From: Streptomyces sp. MA5143a
GTDB taxonomy: Bacteria; Actinomycetota; Actinomycetes; Streptomycetales; Streptomycetaceae
Reading direction: 5' to 3'
DNA length: 64,000 nucleotides
NCBI RefSeq assembly: GCF_900290235.1
Contig: NZ_OLMK01000018.1
Coordinates: 62,001-126,000, forward strand
The notes beneath the pieces are model-generated. The model ran no database searches and was not told where the DNA came from. It saw nothing but the letters and a program-made list of their open reading frames with translations. Every line of letters begins with the position of its first letter. The stretch's first letter is position 1. Positions 9,140-16,669 of this stretch are shown here, piece by piece. Position numbers and translations under genes: made by a program.

Positions 9140-9738
9140 CGCGTGGCCCCTTGCGATCCGAGGAGCCGCTCGACGTACTTGGCGATGACATCGACCTCGA
9201 GGTTGACCGGGTCGCCGGGCTGCTTGCGGCCGAGGGTGGTCAGGTCGAGGGTGGTGGGGATGAGGCTGACGGTGAAGTGGTCGGTGCCGGCCTCGACGAC
9301 GGTGAGGCTGATGCCGTCGACGGTGATGGAGCCCTTCTCCACGACGTACCGGGTGAGGTCGGCCGGGAGCGAGATCTTGACGATCTCCCAGTTCTCGGAC
9401 GGCTTGCGCTCGATGACCTCGCCCGTGCCGTCGACGTGGCCCTGCACGATGTGGCCGCCGAGGCGTTCGCCGACTGCCATGGGGCGTTCGAGGTTGACGC
9501 GGGAGCCGACGGTGAGGGCGCCGAGGCTGGAGCGGTCGAGGGTCTCCGCCATGACGTCGGCGGTGAACCAGTCGTCCTCGTGCTCCACGACGGTGAGACA
9601 GACGCCGTTGACGGCGATGGAGTCGCCGTGCTTCGCGCCCTGGGTGACGACGGGGCCACGCAGTCGGAAGCGGGAGGCGTCGCCGAGGTTCTCGACGGCG
9701 GTGACCTCACCCAGCTCTTCGACGATTCCGGTGAACAC
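9136..9738 (-). CDS. ribE: Riboflavin synthase alpha chain (RibE)
   Basis: The protein has 200 residues and dismutates two lumazines into riboflavin and its pyrimidine precursor. Two homologous lumazine-binding barrels are visible, the first beginning [11 protein letters not shown] and the second near residue 98 ([14 protein letters not shown]). The start is GTG at 9738, just before the invariant MFTGIVEE sequence and 9 nt after an AGGAGG ribosome site. The longer upstream frame runs through the riboswitch leader and is not coding. Confidence 0.97.
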   Translation of the reverse strand: MFTGIVEELGEVTAVENLGDASRFRLRGPVVTQGAKHGDSIAVNGVCLTVVEHEDDWFTADVMAETLDRSSLGALTVGSRVNLERPMAVGERLGGHIVQGHVDGTGEVIERKPSENWEIVKISLPADLTRYVVEKGSITVDGISLTVVEAGTDHFTVSLIPTTLDLTTLGRKQPGDPVNLEVDVIAKYVERLLGSQGATR

Positions 9739-9844
9739 TTCCCGGGTCCTCCTGCCTCGTAGGGCACGGACTCCGGGGCTGTCGAAGACGACAGGGATCA
9801 GCGGACAACGGCACAGGGGGCGACGCCGTGTGGAGGGCCCACTC

Positions 9845-9872
9845 CTGCTGGAGCAGGCCGACAACAGTCGGC
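9845..9872 (-). other. Two adjoining hairpins in the ribE leader (possible expression platform)
   Basis: Between the FMN aptamer and the ribE start there are two perfect back-to-back stem-loops, CTGCT-CC-AGCAG and GCCGAC-TGTT-GTCGGC as read on the minus strand. They could be part of the switching platform. Neither is followed by a U-run, so control of translation or Rho access seems more likely than a simple intrinsic terminator (inference). Confidence 0.4.
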
Positions 9873-9899
9873 GGCGCGCACACATGCCCACCCGCCGCG

Positions 9900-10017
9900 C
9901 ACTGCCTCCCATCCGGACTTTAACCGTCGGTCCAGGAATTTCACCTGGTCAACCGGCCGCTGGAAGCGACCGGGTCGCGGACTATAACCGCCGGTTCGGA
10001 CTTTCACCGACCCCGGA
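9900..10017 (-). promoter_or_regulatory. FMN riboswitch (RFN element)
   Basis: Read on the minus strand, the conserved RFN blocks occur in order: GGGGTCGGTGAAAGTCCG, CCGGCGGTTATAGTCCGCGA, a variable GC stem, CCAGGTGAAATTCCTGG, ACCGACGGTTAAAGTCCGG and closing ATGGGAGGCAGTG. This is the complete aptamer that binds FMN and shuts down the downstream genes. It ends about 160 nt before the ribE start codon and would control ribE-ribM-ribBA-ribH and, by read-through, hisE and hisG. Confidence 0.97.
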
Positions 10018-10462
10018 GTGCGCTGCTTCTGGTACATGGCCAGTGTGCCACGCCTGATCGGCACCCATGCGGGTGATGACTGTGGGGTGGCTCACAGATG
10101 GTGTCACTGGACTTCTACGGCGAGTGACGCGGAGGCCGGCCCCTGACTGACCACGAGTCAATGTCCGCCCCACCGGCCCCAGTCGGACCACGTCGAACCC
10201 AGTCGAACCACGCACCGGACCCATTGACCGAGTTGGTCTAGTCCTTTTAAGGTCGGCGATCGCGGTTACTCGTCCCGAAGGCGCACCGGCCGCCCCCAGT
10301 CGGCCCGGCGGCGGTGACGACGGCCCTTGCCCCGCCGCCGGGTCCCCCTTCCCCCTCGCCGACCGGGGGTTCCCCGCCCCCGTGTCACATTCCACGGGTG
10401 CTCTCCGGTCATAGCTACCGAAGGCGTTCGCGGGGAGCGCCGGTGTCGAAAGGGTGGACAGC
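10018..10462. other. Non-coding divergent region between the FMN riboswitch and the NAD(P)-binding gene
   Basis: I see no gene in these 445 bases. They should hold the ribE promoter (near the RFN end, on the minus strand) and the promoter of the plus-strand oxidoreductase-like gene. I could not assign convincing -35/-10 pairs. Two regulatory-looking motifs are listed separately at 10178-10246. Confidence 0.6.
10178..10246. promoter_or_regulatory. Direct repeat plus HutC/DasR-like half-palindrome
   Basis: CCCAGTCGGACCACG (10178-10192) is repeated 20 bp later as CCCAGTCGAACCACG (10198-10212), a two-helical-turn spacing typical of operators. At 10234-10244 TGGTCTAGTCC matches most of the DasR operator core TGGTCTAGACCA. 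The target gene could be either divergent neighbour. Confidence 0.4.
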
Positions 10463-11221
10463 ATGACCACGATCCTGGTGACCGGCGGGACCGGTGTCCT
10501 CGGCCGGCGCGTCGCCGAGCGGCTGCGGGCGGACGGGCACGAGGTGCGGGTGCTCAGCCGGCACGCGCGGCCGTACGCAGTCGATCTGGTCGCGGGCGGG
10601 AGCGGGCTGGACCCGGCGCTGGCGGGGGTGGACACGGTGGTGCACTGTGCGTCCTCGCCGCGCGGCGGCGACGAGAAGGCGGCGGCGAACCTGATCGCCG
10701 CGGCGCGGCGAGCCGGGGTGGGGCACCTCGTGTACATCTCGATCGTCGGCGTCGACCGGGTGCCGTTCGGCTACTACCGGAGCAAACTGGCGGTCGAGCG
10801 GCTGGTCGAGGAGTCGGGGCTGGGCTGGACGACGCTGCGGGCGACCCAGTTCCACGATTTGCTCGTGACGCTCTTCGAGGGCCTGTCGAAGTCTCCGGTC
10901 ATGCCGGTGCCGGCCGGGGTGAGCGACCAGCCGATCGCCGTCGCCGAGGTCGCCGACCGTCTGGCCGAGCTCGCCGTGTCCGCCCCCGCGGGCCGGGTCC
11001 CGGACATGGGCGGCCCGGAGGTCCTGAGCCTGCGCGCGCTGGCCCGCACCTACCTGACCGCCACCGGCCGCCGCCGCGCCCTGCTGACGGTGCCCCTGTT
11101 CGGCAAGGCGTACGCGGGCTTCCGCGCCGGGGGCCACCTGAGCCCGGAAAGGTCGGCGGGCAAGGGGACGTTCGGGGAGTACGTGGCCGAACGGTTCGGC
11201 GGGGGCCGGAGGACGGGGTGA
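10463..11221 (+). CDS. NAD(P)-binding atypical SDR (NmrA/NAD-epimerase-like)
   Basis: The protein has 252 residues. The N-terminal Rossmann motif TGGTGVLGRRV (residues 7-17) and the later YYRSKLAVE block with the Tyr-x-x-x-Lys pair mark an extended/atypical short-chain dehydrogenase of the NmrA or NAD(P)H-binding family. Such proteins may be reductases, epimerases or redox sensors; the substrate is unknown. ATG at 10463 follows AAAGGGTGG at a good distance and is preferred to an upstream GTG. It is a single gene, converging with the ROK regulator. Confidence 0.82.
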   Translation: MTTILVTGGTGVLGRRVAERLRADGHEVRVLSRHARPYAVDLVAGGSGLDPALAGVDTVVHCASSPRGGDEKAAANLIAAARRAGVGHLVYISIVGVDRVPFGYYRSKLAVERLVEESGLGWTTLRATQFHDLLVTLFEGLSKSPVMPVPAGVSDQPIAVAEVADRLAELAVSAPAGRVPDMGGPEVLSLRALARTYLTATGRRRALLTVPLFGKAYAGFRAGGHLSPERSAGKGTFGEYVAERFGGGRRTG

Positions 11222-11242
11222 CCCGAGGGGCCACCGGGTCGG

Positions 11243-11291
11243 GGGCGGCCCAGGTCCGGGTCGGCGGCGGGCCACCCGAACCGGGCCGCCC
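11243..11291. terminator. Long imperfect hairpin between convergent genes
   Basis: GGGCGGCCC at 11243 pairs with GGGCCGCCC at 11283-11291. Inside it GGTCCGGGT pairs with ACCCGAACC with one mismatch. It lies between the oxidoreductase-like gene and the ROK gene, which converge, so it may act as a bidirectional terminator. Confidence 0.55.
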
Positions 11292-11317
11292 TCGGCATCC
11301 CCCGCCGGGTGGGACTC

Positions 11318-12664
11318 CTACCGCGGCGGCGGTGTGAACAGCTCGTCCTGGGCCGTGTCCCTCGCCATGAGCAGGGCCCCTCGCAGGACGGCGGCGCCGC
11401 CGAGGGCGCTGGGCCGGACCTCGGTGGGCAGCGGCGACAGCGCCGCCAGCCGCGCCTCGACCCGGGCGGCGAGCTCCTCCCCTCCGGCCTGCCCGACCTC
11501 CCCTCCGAGCACCACACAGCCGGGGTCGAGTACGGCGACGACGGAGGCGGCACCGATGGCGAGACGATCGGCGAGGGCGTCGAGGAAGCGGACATGGGCG
11601 TCGGCCGACGGGCGGGTGCCCGGGATCGCGCGCGCGTCGCCCAGGGGGAGTACGGGAGTGACCGTCCCGTCCGACGAGGCGCCGGCCCCGCCCGCCGGAC
11701 GCGCCTGCGGGGCGTTCGCGCCGGCCGGTGCAGCCGCGCTCCCGTCCGCCGGGGGTCGGCTCGTCGCCGCCTCCGCGGCCGCCCTCACCTGAGTGGCCGC
11801 GTACGGCTCGTTTCCGGCGGGGGCGGCGACCGACAGGCCGTACTCCCTGGCCAGGGAGTCGATCGCGGCGGCGGCGCCCAGGGAGTGGAAGCCACCCTCG
11901 CAGTCGGTGGCCGAGGGCAGGGCCGTGGTGCCCGGGACCGGGAGGAAGCCGATCTCGCCGGTACCGCCGGAGGCGCCGCGGCGGAGGGTGCCGTCGAGGA
12001 CGACGGCCGCGCCGGTGCCGAGGCCGAGCCAGAGGAGGACGAAGGTGTCGCGGTCGCGGGCGGCGCCGTCCCGCTGCTCGGCGAGCGCCGCGAGGTTGGT
12101 CTCGTTCTCGACGAGGACCCGGGCCGGGAGGCGTTCACCGAGGGCGGCGGCCAGCCGGCGGTGCCATTCGGGCAGCCCGGTGCTGTCGCGCAGTTCGCCG
12201 GTGGCCGGGTCGATGAGGCCGGGGGCACCGACGACCATGGTGTGCAGCCGGTCGGCACCCGCCTCCTTCGCGGCGCGCTCGACGAGGCTGACGGCCTGCT
12301 CGACGGCGGGCCCGGTCCCCGCGTCGTCCGCGACGAGCACGGACGCCCGCGCCAGTTCCGTACCGAGCAGATCGGTGACGACGACCGTGACGCCCTCGGT
12401 GCGCACGTCGAGCGCGGCGAGGTACGCGCGGTCGGCGACGATGCCGTAGAGGCGGGCGTTCGGCCCACGCCGCTGCTCGCCCGACTCCCCCACCACCGAG
12501 ATCAGTCCGGCCTCGGTGAGGCGCTCCACGAGGTCGGCGACGGTGGGCCGGGACAGACCGGTGAGCTGCTTCAACTGCCCCGCCGTCAACGGCCCTTCCT
12601 CCTGCAGCAGCCGCAGGGCGAGCCGGTCGTTGATGGCTCGGGCGGTGCTGGGTGATGCGGGCAT
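11318..12664 (-). CDS. ROK-family transcriptional regulator without the usual zinc site
   Basis: The protein has 448 residues. An N-terminal winged helix covers about 1-75 (LTAGQLKQLTGLSRPTVADLV is the recognition region; block 'GLSRPTVADL'). A ROK sugar-kinase-like domain follows (VVGAPGLIDPATGEL, LGLGTGAAVVLDG, GASGGTGEIGF). The normal zinc ligands are absent: the GEIGH histidine is Phe, and the CxCGxxGC motif is replaced by CEGGFHSLG. The usual ENDxN catalytic segment reads ENETN. It is divergent from an MFS transporter, with a perfect palindrome between them, so it probably represses that gene. The inducer, presumably a sugar, is unknown. Confidence 0.88.
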   Translation of the reverse strand: MPASPSTARAINDRLALRLLQEEGPLTAGQLKQLTGLSRPTVADLVERLTEAGLISVVGESGEQRRGPNARLYGIVADRAYLAALDVRTEGVTVVVTDLLGTELARASVLVADDAGTGPAVEQAVSLVERAAKEAGADRLHTMVVGAPGLIDPATGELRDSTGLPEWHRRLAAALGERLPARVLVENETNLAALAEQRDGAARDRDTFVLLWLGLGTGAAVVLDGTLRRGASGGTGEIGFLPVPGTTALPSATDCEGGFHSLGAAAAIDSLAREYGLSVAAPAGNEPYAATQVRAAAEAATSRPPADGSAAAPAGANAPQARPAGGAGASSDGTVTPVLPLGDARAIPGTRPSADAHVRFLDALADRLAIGAASVVAVLDPGCVVLGGEVGQAGGEELAARVEARLAALSPLPTEVRPSALGGAAVLRGALLMARDTAQDELFTPPPR

Positions 12665-12707
12665 GCCGGGATCCTCCCAGATCGACGACGCGGACAGCGC
12701 TCTCTAT

Positions 12708-12730
12708 CTATCAGGCAGGGTTCCTGATAG
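12708..12730. promoter_or_regulatory. Perfect palindrome, probable ROK operator
   Basis: CTATCAGG-N7-CCTGATAG is an 8-bp perfect inverted repeat with a 7-bp spacer. It lies 43 bp upstream of the ROK start and about 100 bp upstream of the MFS start. Its position between a divergent regulator and transporter fits an autoregulatory operator. Confidence 0.7.
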
Positions 12731-12829
12731 TTTACGGCGGCGCGAGAGCGGGCCGGGAGGTCCGGAAGCGGACGGGTACGCCTGGAGTGCGGGTTCGAGG
12801 GCATTCGAGGAAGCCAGGGAGGGCGGAGA

Positions 12830-14041
12830 ATGAGCGCGGTGGTCTACGAACGGCGCGATGTGCGGCGGGCCCGGTACGCCGTGGCCGCCGTCTTCGCCGT
12901 GCACGGAGCGGTGACCGGCTCGTTCGCGACCCGGGTGCCCTGGATCCAGGACCACGCCCGGCTCAGCGCGGGTGAGCTGGGGCTGGCCCTCGCGTTCCCG
13001 GCGATCGGCGCGTCCGTGGCGATGCCGCTCGCCGGCTACGTCAGTCACCGGCTCGGCGCCCGTACGGCGATGCGGGCCCTGATCTCGCTGTGGACCCTCG
13101 CGCTGATCCTGCCGTCCCTGGCGCCGAACCTGTGGACGCTGTGTGCCGCCCTGTTCGTGTACGGCGCGACGGCCGGGATGGCGGACGTGGCGATGAACGC
13201 GCTCGGCGTCGAGGTCGAGGCCCGTCTCGGCAAGTCGATCATGTCGGGGCTGCACGGCATGTGGAGCGCGGGCGCCCTCGTCGGCTCGGCGGCCGGCACG
13301 CTCGCCGCGCACCTCGGCTCGGACGCCCGGCTCCACCACGCGCTCGCGGCGGCCACCCTCACCGTGCTCGGCCTGGTCGCCTGTCAGTGGGTGCTGGACA
13401 TCCGGGCCACCGAGGACGAGGAGCCGCCGCCCCGGTTCGCGTTGCCGCCCAGGTCGGCGCTGCTCATCGGCGCGGTCGGGTTCTGCGCGGTCTTCGCGGA
13501 GGGGGCGGCCCTGGACTGGTCGGCGGTGTATCTGCGGGACGAGCTGGCGACCTCGGCGGGCCTCGCGGCGGCGTGCACCACCGGGTTCATGCTCACCATG
13601 GCGGTGGCCCGGCTGGTGGGCGACGCGGTGGTGAACCGCTTCGGCGCGGTGCGCACGGTGCGGGCGAGCGGCGTCCTCGCGGCGCTCGGCGGTGTGCTGA
13701 TCGTCGTCGCGAACCACCCGGCGGTCGCCATGGCCGGGTTCGCGCTGATGGGGCTGGGCATCGCCGTCGTCGTACCGCTCTGCTTCGCCGCGGCCGGGCG
13801 CAGCGGCCCGAACCCGAGCCTGGCCATCGCGGGTGTCGCGACCATCACGTACACCTCGGGACTGATCGCGCCGAGCGCGATCGGTGGTCTGGCGCAGCTG
13901 ACCAGCCTGGTGGTGTCGTTCGGTCTGGTGACCCTGCTGGCGTGCGGGCTCGCCGTGTTCGCGGGGGTGCTGCGGGCCGGGGAGGGTGACCGGACGCGGA
14001 TCAGTCGGCCGGACGCAGCAGTTCCCGACCCGAAGCCCTGA
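12830..14041 (+). CDS. MFS transporter, partner of the ROK regulator
   Basis: The protein has 403 residues with about 12 hydrophobic segments. The first helix contains AVFAVHGAVTGSFATRVPWI, a start typical of the MFS group often found beside ROK or LacI regulators. The loop after helix 2 (YVSHRLGARTAMR) fits the MFS A-motif. The substrate is unknown; the link with a ROK regulator suggests a sugar or sugar derivative. Its last 41 bp overlap the 3' end of the convergent thioesterase gene. Confidence 0.88.
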   Translation: MSAVVYERRDVRRARYAVAAVFAVHGAVTGSFATRVPWIQDHARLSAGELGLALAFPAIGASVAMPLAGYVSHRLGARTAMRALISLWTLALILPSLAPNLWTLCAALFVYGATAGMADVAMNALGVEVEARLGKSIMSGLHGMWSAGALVGSAAGTLAAHLGSDARLHHALAAATLTVLGLVACQWVLDIRATEDEEPPPRFALPPRSALLIGAVGFCAVFAEGAALDWSAVYLRDELATSAGLAAACTTGFMLTMAVARLVGDAVVNRFGAVRTVRASGVLAALGGVLIVVANHPAVAMAGFALMGLGIAVVVPLCFAAAGRSGPNPSLAIAGVATITYTSGLIAPSAIGGLAQLTSLVVSFGLVTLLACGLAVFAGVLRAGEGDRTRISRPDAAVPDPKP

Positions 14042-14459
14042 AGCCGTCGCTCCACGCGGTGGGCCGCAGGGTGTCCGCGTCCAGCCTGACGAGGACGCGG
14101 GTGCCCTGCGCGTAGGTCCGCGAGCCGTCGGCCGAGCAGAAGCGGAAGCCGTAGGTGAGGCCGGTGGTGCCGAGCCTCTCCAGCCACAGGTGCACGGCGT
14201 AGGTGCCGGGCCGGGTGACCGGCGCCTCGTAGCTGATCCGCAGTTCCTTGACCACGTTGCAGAAGTCGCCGGCGGCGGCCCAGTCGCCGTCGAAGCCGTA
14301 GCCCTGCTCCCGCCAGTGCTGGGTCCAGGCGCACTCGACCATCACCGGGTAGCGGGCGTTGTGCAGCATGCCGAGGGCGTCCAGGTCGTCGAAGTGCACG
14401 GTGACGGGGACGAGCCTGCCGTGGGCGAGGGCGGGGGCTGTCGGGGCTTCGGCGGTCAC
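14001..14459 (-). CDS. Acyl-CoA thioesterase, hot-dog fold (4HBT family)
   Basis: The protein has 152 residues. VTVHFDDLDALGMLHNARY carries the D-x-x-G-x-x-H/N-N-x-x-Y signature of 4-hydroxybenzoyl-CoA thioesterase-like enzymes, with the catalytic Asp near residue 27. The rest has the expected beta-sheet pattern (TYAVHLWLERLG, TYGFRFCSADG). The acyl group is unknown. The gene converges with the MFS gene and overlaps its 3' end by 41 bp. Confidence 0.88.
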   Translation of the reverse strand: MTAEAPTAPALAHGRLVPVTVHFDDLDALGMLHNARYPVMVECAWTQHWREQGYGFDGDWAAAGDFCNVVKELRISYEAPVTRPGTYAVHLWLERLGTTGLTYGFRFCSADGSRTYAQGTRVLVRLDADTLRPTAWSDGFRASGRELLRPAD

Positions 14460-14607
14460 GGGTGGTGCTCCTGGGGAACGTCGGCACGGAACGGGACGCC
14501 CTCATCCTAAGCAACCGCTCAGTGCGGGCCGTGGGCGCGGGGCGCGGACCCGACCGCCGTGGACGGGAGCCCACGCCTCGGCCCGCCGGTACGGACGCGG
14601 GCCTCGC

Positions 14608-15807
14608 TCACCCCCGTGCCAGGTCGTACGCGTACCCCGGTGAGAACTCGCCGGCCTCGCCCCGGCACCCGTCGGACTCACCCGGCAGTTTCACCCACAG
14701 ATAGGCGTCGATGCGGGACTCGCCGGTGGTGAGCGTCGGCGGGCGGCCGAGGCCCCGGCCCGACGGGTCGCACCAGGCGCCGTCGGTCGGGGCGCCGTTG
14801 CCGTTACGGCTGGTGTCGATGACGGCGCCGAGGTCCGCCGGGCCTCCGAGGGCGTCCAGCACCTTCCGGGTGTAGGCGATCTCCGCGTCGGTGCGGTTGA
14901 AGTTCGACACGTTGCTGAAGACGCCGTCGGAGGAGGCCGGTGCGGCGGCGCCCGCCAGGCGCAGCAGGGTGGCCTGTTTGTCGGGGGCGTTCCACTGCGA
15001 GTGTCCGGCGTCGTAGTAGACGCGGGCCTTGGGGTCGGCGTCCTTGAGGACGCGGCCGGCACGGACGAGCGAGGTGAACCGGTCGGCCCGCTCGTCGGCG
15101 GGGAGGCAGTCGGACTGGGCGATCGCGTCGGGTTCCAGGATGACGATGACCTCGTCCTCGCCCAGCCCGGCGGCGAACGCGTCGATCCAGGCGTCGTAGG
15201 CGTCCAGGTTCCTGGCGCCGCCCTGGGAGGCCCCACCGCAGTCCCGGTCCGGGACGGCGTACGCCACGAGGACCGGCACCCGGTCGTGCTCCGCGCCGCC
15301 GGAGGCGACCGCGGCGACCTCGGCGGTGACGGTGGCCGGGTTCGGGTCGGTGAACCAGACGGCCGCGGGACGGTCGGCGATACGGGACTCGATGACGGCG
15401 CTGCGCGGGTCGTCGGGGTGGGCCCGCACCCAGTCGCGGACCTGGGACCCGGGGTGCCGGTAGAGCTTGACGGGGGCGTCCGGCCGGGGCCCGGTGCGCC
15501 GACGGGTCTCCTCCACCGAGGGGCGCGCCCCGGGCGTCCGGGACGGTTCGGACGATGCCGGTGGTGAGGGCGAGGTCCCCGACGGGGACGGGGAGGCCGG
15601 ACCGGGGTGGGACGGGTGGCCGGGCGGGCCGCCGGACAAGGTCCGGGCCTCTGCGGTGCCTCCGTCGCCGTCCAGTCCGGCCATCGCACCGGTGACGGTA
15701 CCGGCGACGGCCACCAGCGACGCCGCGGCGATCATGGCGCCGCGGCGCACCTTCCGCCTGTGCGCGGCGCGGCGTGCGGCCAGTCGCTGGGCGCGTAAGC
15801 CTGCCAC
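14608..15807 (-). CDS. Glycoside hydrolase family 6 (cellulase/cellobiohydrolase), exported
   Basis: The protein has 399 residues. A basic N-terminus and a hydrophobic stretch (about residues 24-44, AMIAAASLVAVAGTVTGAMA) form a signal peptide or anchor. A Ser/Pro/Thr-rich linker runs to about residue 100. The GH6 catalytic domain follows, with ILEPDAIAQSDC (catalytic acid Asp), YYDAGHSQW, VSNFNRT, DTSRNGNG and a final WVKLPGESDG block. GH6 enzymes cleave beta-1,4-glucan. No cellulose-binding module is visible and I saw no CebR box upstream. The start is GTG at 15807 after an AGGGGGGAG ribosome site. Confidence 0.92.
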   Translation of the reverse strand: MAGLRAQRLAARRAAHRRKVRRGAMIAAASLVAVAGTVTGAMAGLDGDGGTAEARTLSGGPPGHPSHPGPASPSPSGTSPSPPASSEPSRTPGARPSVEETRRRTGPRPDAPVKLYRHPGSQVRDWVRAHPDDPRSAVIESRIADRPAAVWFTDPNPATVTAEVAAVASGGAEHDRVPVLVAYAVPDRDCGGASQGGARNLDAYDAWIDAFAAGLGEDEVIVILEPDAIAQSDCLPADERADRFTSLVRAGRVLKDADPKARVYYDAGHSQWNAPDKQATLLRLAGAAAPASSDGVFSNVSNFNRTDAEIAYTRKVLDALGGPADLGAVIDTSRNGNGAPTDGAWCDPSGRGLGRPPTLTTGESRIDAYLWVKLPGESDGCRGEAGEFSPGYAYDLARG

Positions 15808-15943
15808 GTGGTGCTCCCCCCTGCTCCCGGACCGGGACTCACCGGCTTCCCGGTACGCGCCGCCGAGTCCGCGTTCCCCCGATCCGGGGATGTGCCGGGC
15901 ACGGCGGCGTCGGTGTCAGCCTAGGCCTGGGACCCTGCCCCTT

Positions 15944-16627
15944 ATGGCGCAGTTGGAACATTTCACCAATTCCGTGGACTCGGTGGACGCCGTCGTCGCC
16001 CGTATGCGGGCCCTCGACGCCGCCCTGCCCGAGCGGGACGGGATCGCGGTCTTCAACCGTGTCTACCTCACCGTCACGGAGGCCGTGGGCCGGCGTGTCG
16101 ACGCCGGTTGCTTCGCGGATCCACGGGCCGCGATCGCCCTCGACGTGCGCTTCGCGGAGCGGTACCTGCGGGTGGCGGAGGGCGGCCCCGCACCCGCCTG
16201 CTGGCGGCCACTGCTGCAACTCCGGCGCCATCCCGGCGTACGTCCGCTGCAGTTCGCGCTCTCGGGCATCAACGCGCACATCGGGCACGATCTCGCGCTC
16301 GCCGTCGTGGACGCCTGTCGTACGCTCGGCTGTGAACCCGTCGACCTGGAGGACGAGTTCGAGCACGTGGGCGACCTCCTCGTCTCGCTGGAGGAGCGGG
16401 TGCGCGAGGAGCTGATGCCGGGCCCCGATCTGCTCCAGGTCGCCGATCCGCTCACCCATCTGCTCGGTGCGTGGAGCCTGGAGCGGGCCCGCGAGGCCAC
16501 CTGGGCGGCGGCCAGGGCACTGTGGGCACTGCGCGGACTCCCCGATCTCGCCGAGGAGTTGGCCCACCGCCTGGACGCGGCGGTGGGGTGCGCGGGGCGG
16601 ATGCTCCTGACGCCGCTGCCGCACTGA
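15944..16627 (+). CDS. DUF5995-like protein
   Basis: The protein has 227 residues, is helical and soluble, with no signal peptide. The central FALSGINAHIGHDLALAVV region, with two conserved histidines, and the ERYLRVAEGG segment resemble actinobacterial DUF5995 proteins, whose function is unknown. The conserved His/Asp pattern could suggest a metal-dependent hydrolase (weak inference). ATG 15944 is the first start near the domain; the ribosome site is poor. It is divergent from the GH6 gene and converges with the amine oxidase. Confidence 0.75.
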   Translation: MAQLEHFTNSVDSVDAVVARMRALDAALPERDGIAVFNRVYLTVTEAVGRRVDAGCFADPRAAIALDVRFAERYLRVAEGGPAPACWRPLLQLRRHPGVRPLQFALSGINAHIGHDLALAVVDACRTLGCEPVDLEDEFEHVGDLLVSLEERVREELMPGPDLLQVADPLTHLLGAWSLERAREATWAAARALWALRGLPDLAEELAHRLDAAVGCAGRMLLTPLPH

Positions 16628-16669
16628 GCGGCGGCCGGCTCAGAGCCTGTGAACAAACCCCCGTCGCTC

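Noticed and set aside
14505..14525. TAAGCAACCGCTCA-like sequence upstream of the thioesterase, resembling TetR operators
   Set aside because: Only short, imperfect symmetry (AGC-N4-GCT) and no TetR gene adjacent.
15808..15943. CebR-type operator for the GH6 gene
   Set aside because: No sequence close to the TGGGAGCGCTCCCA palindrome is present.
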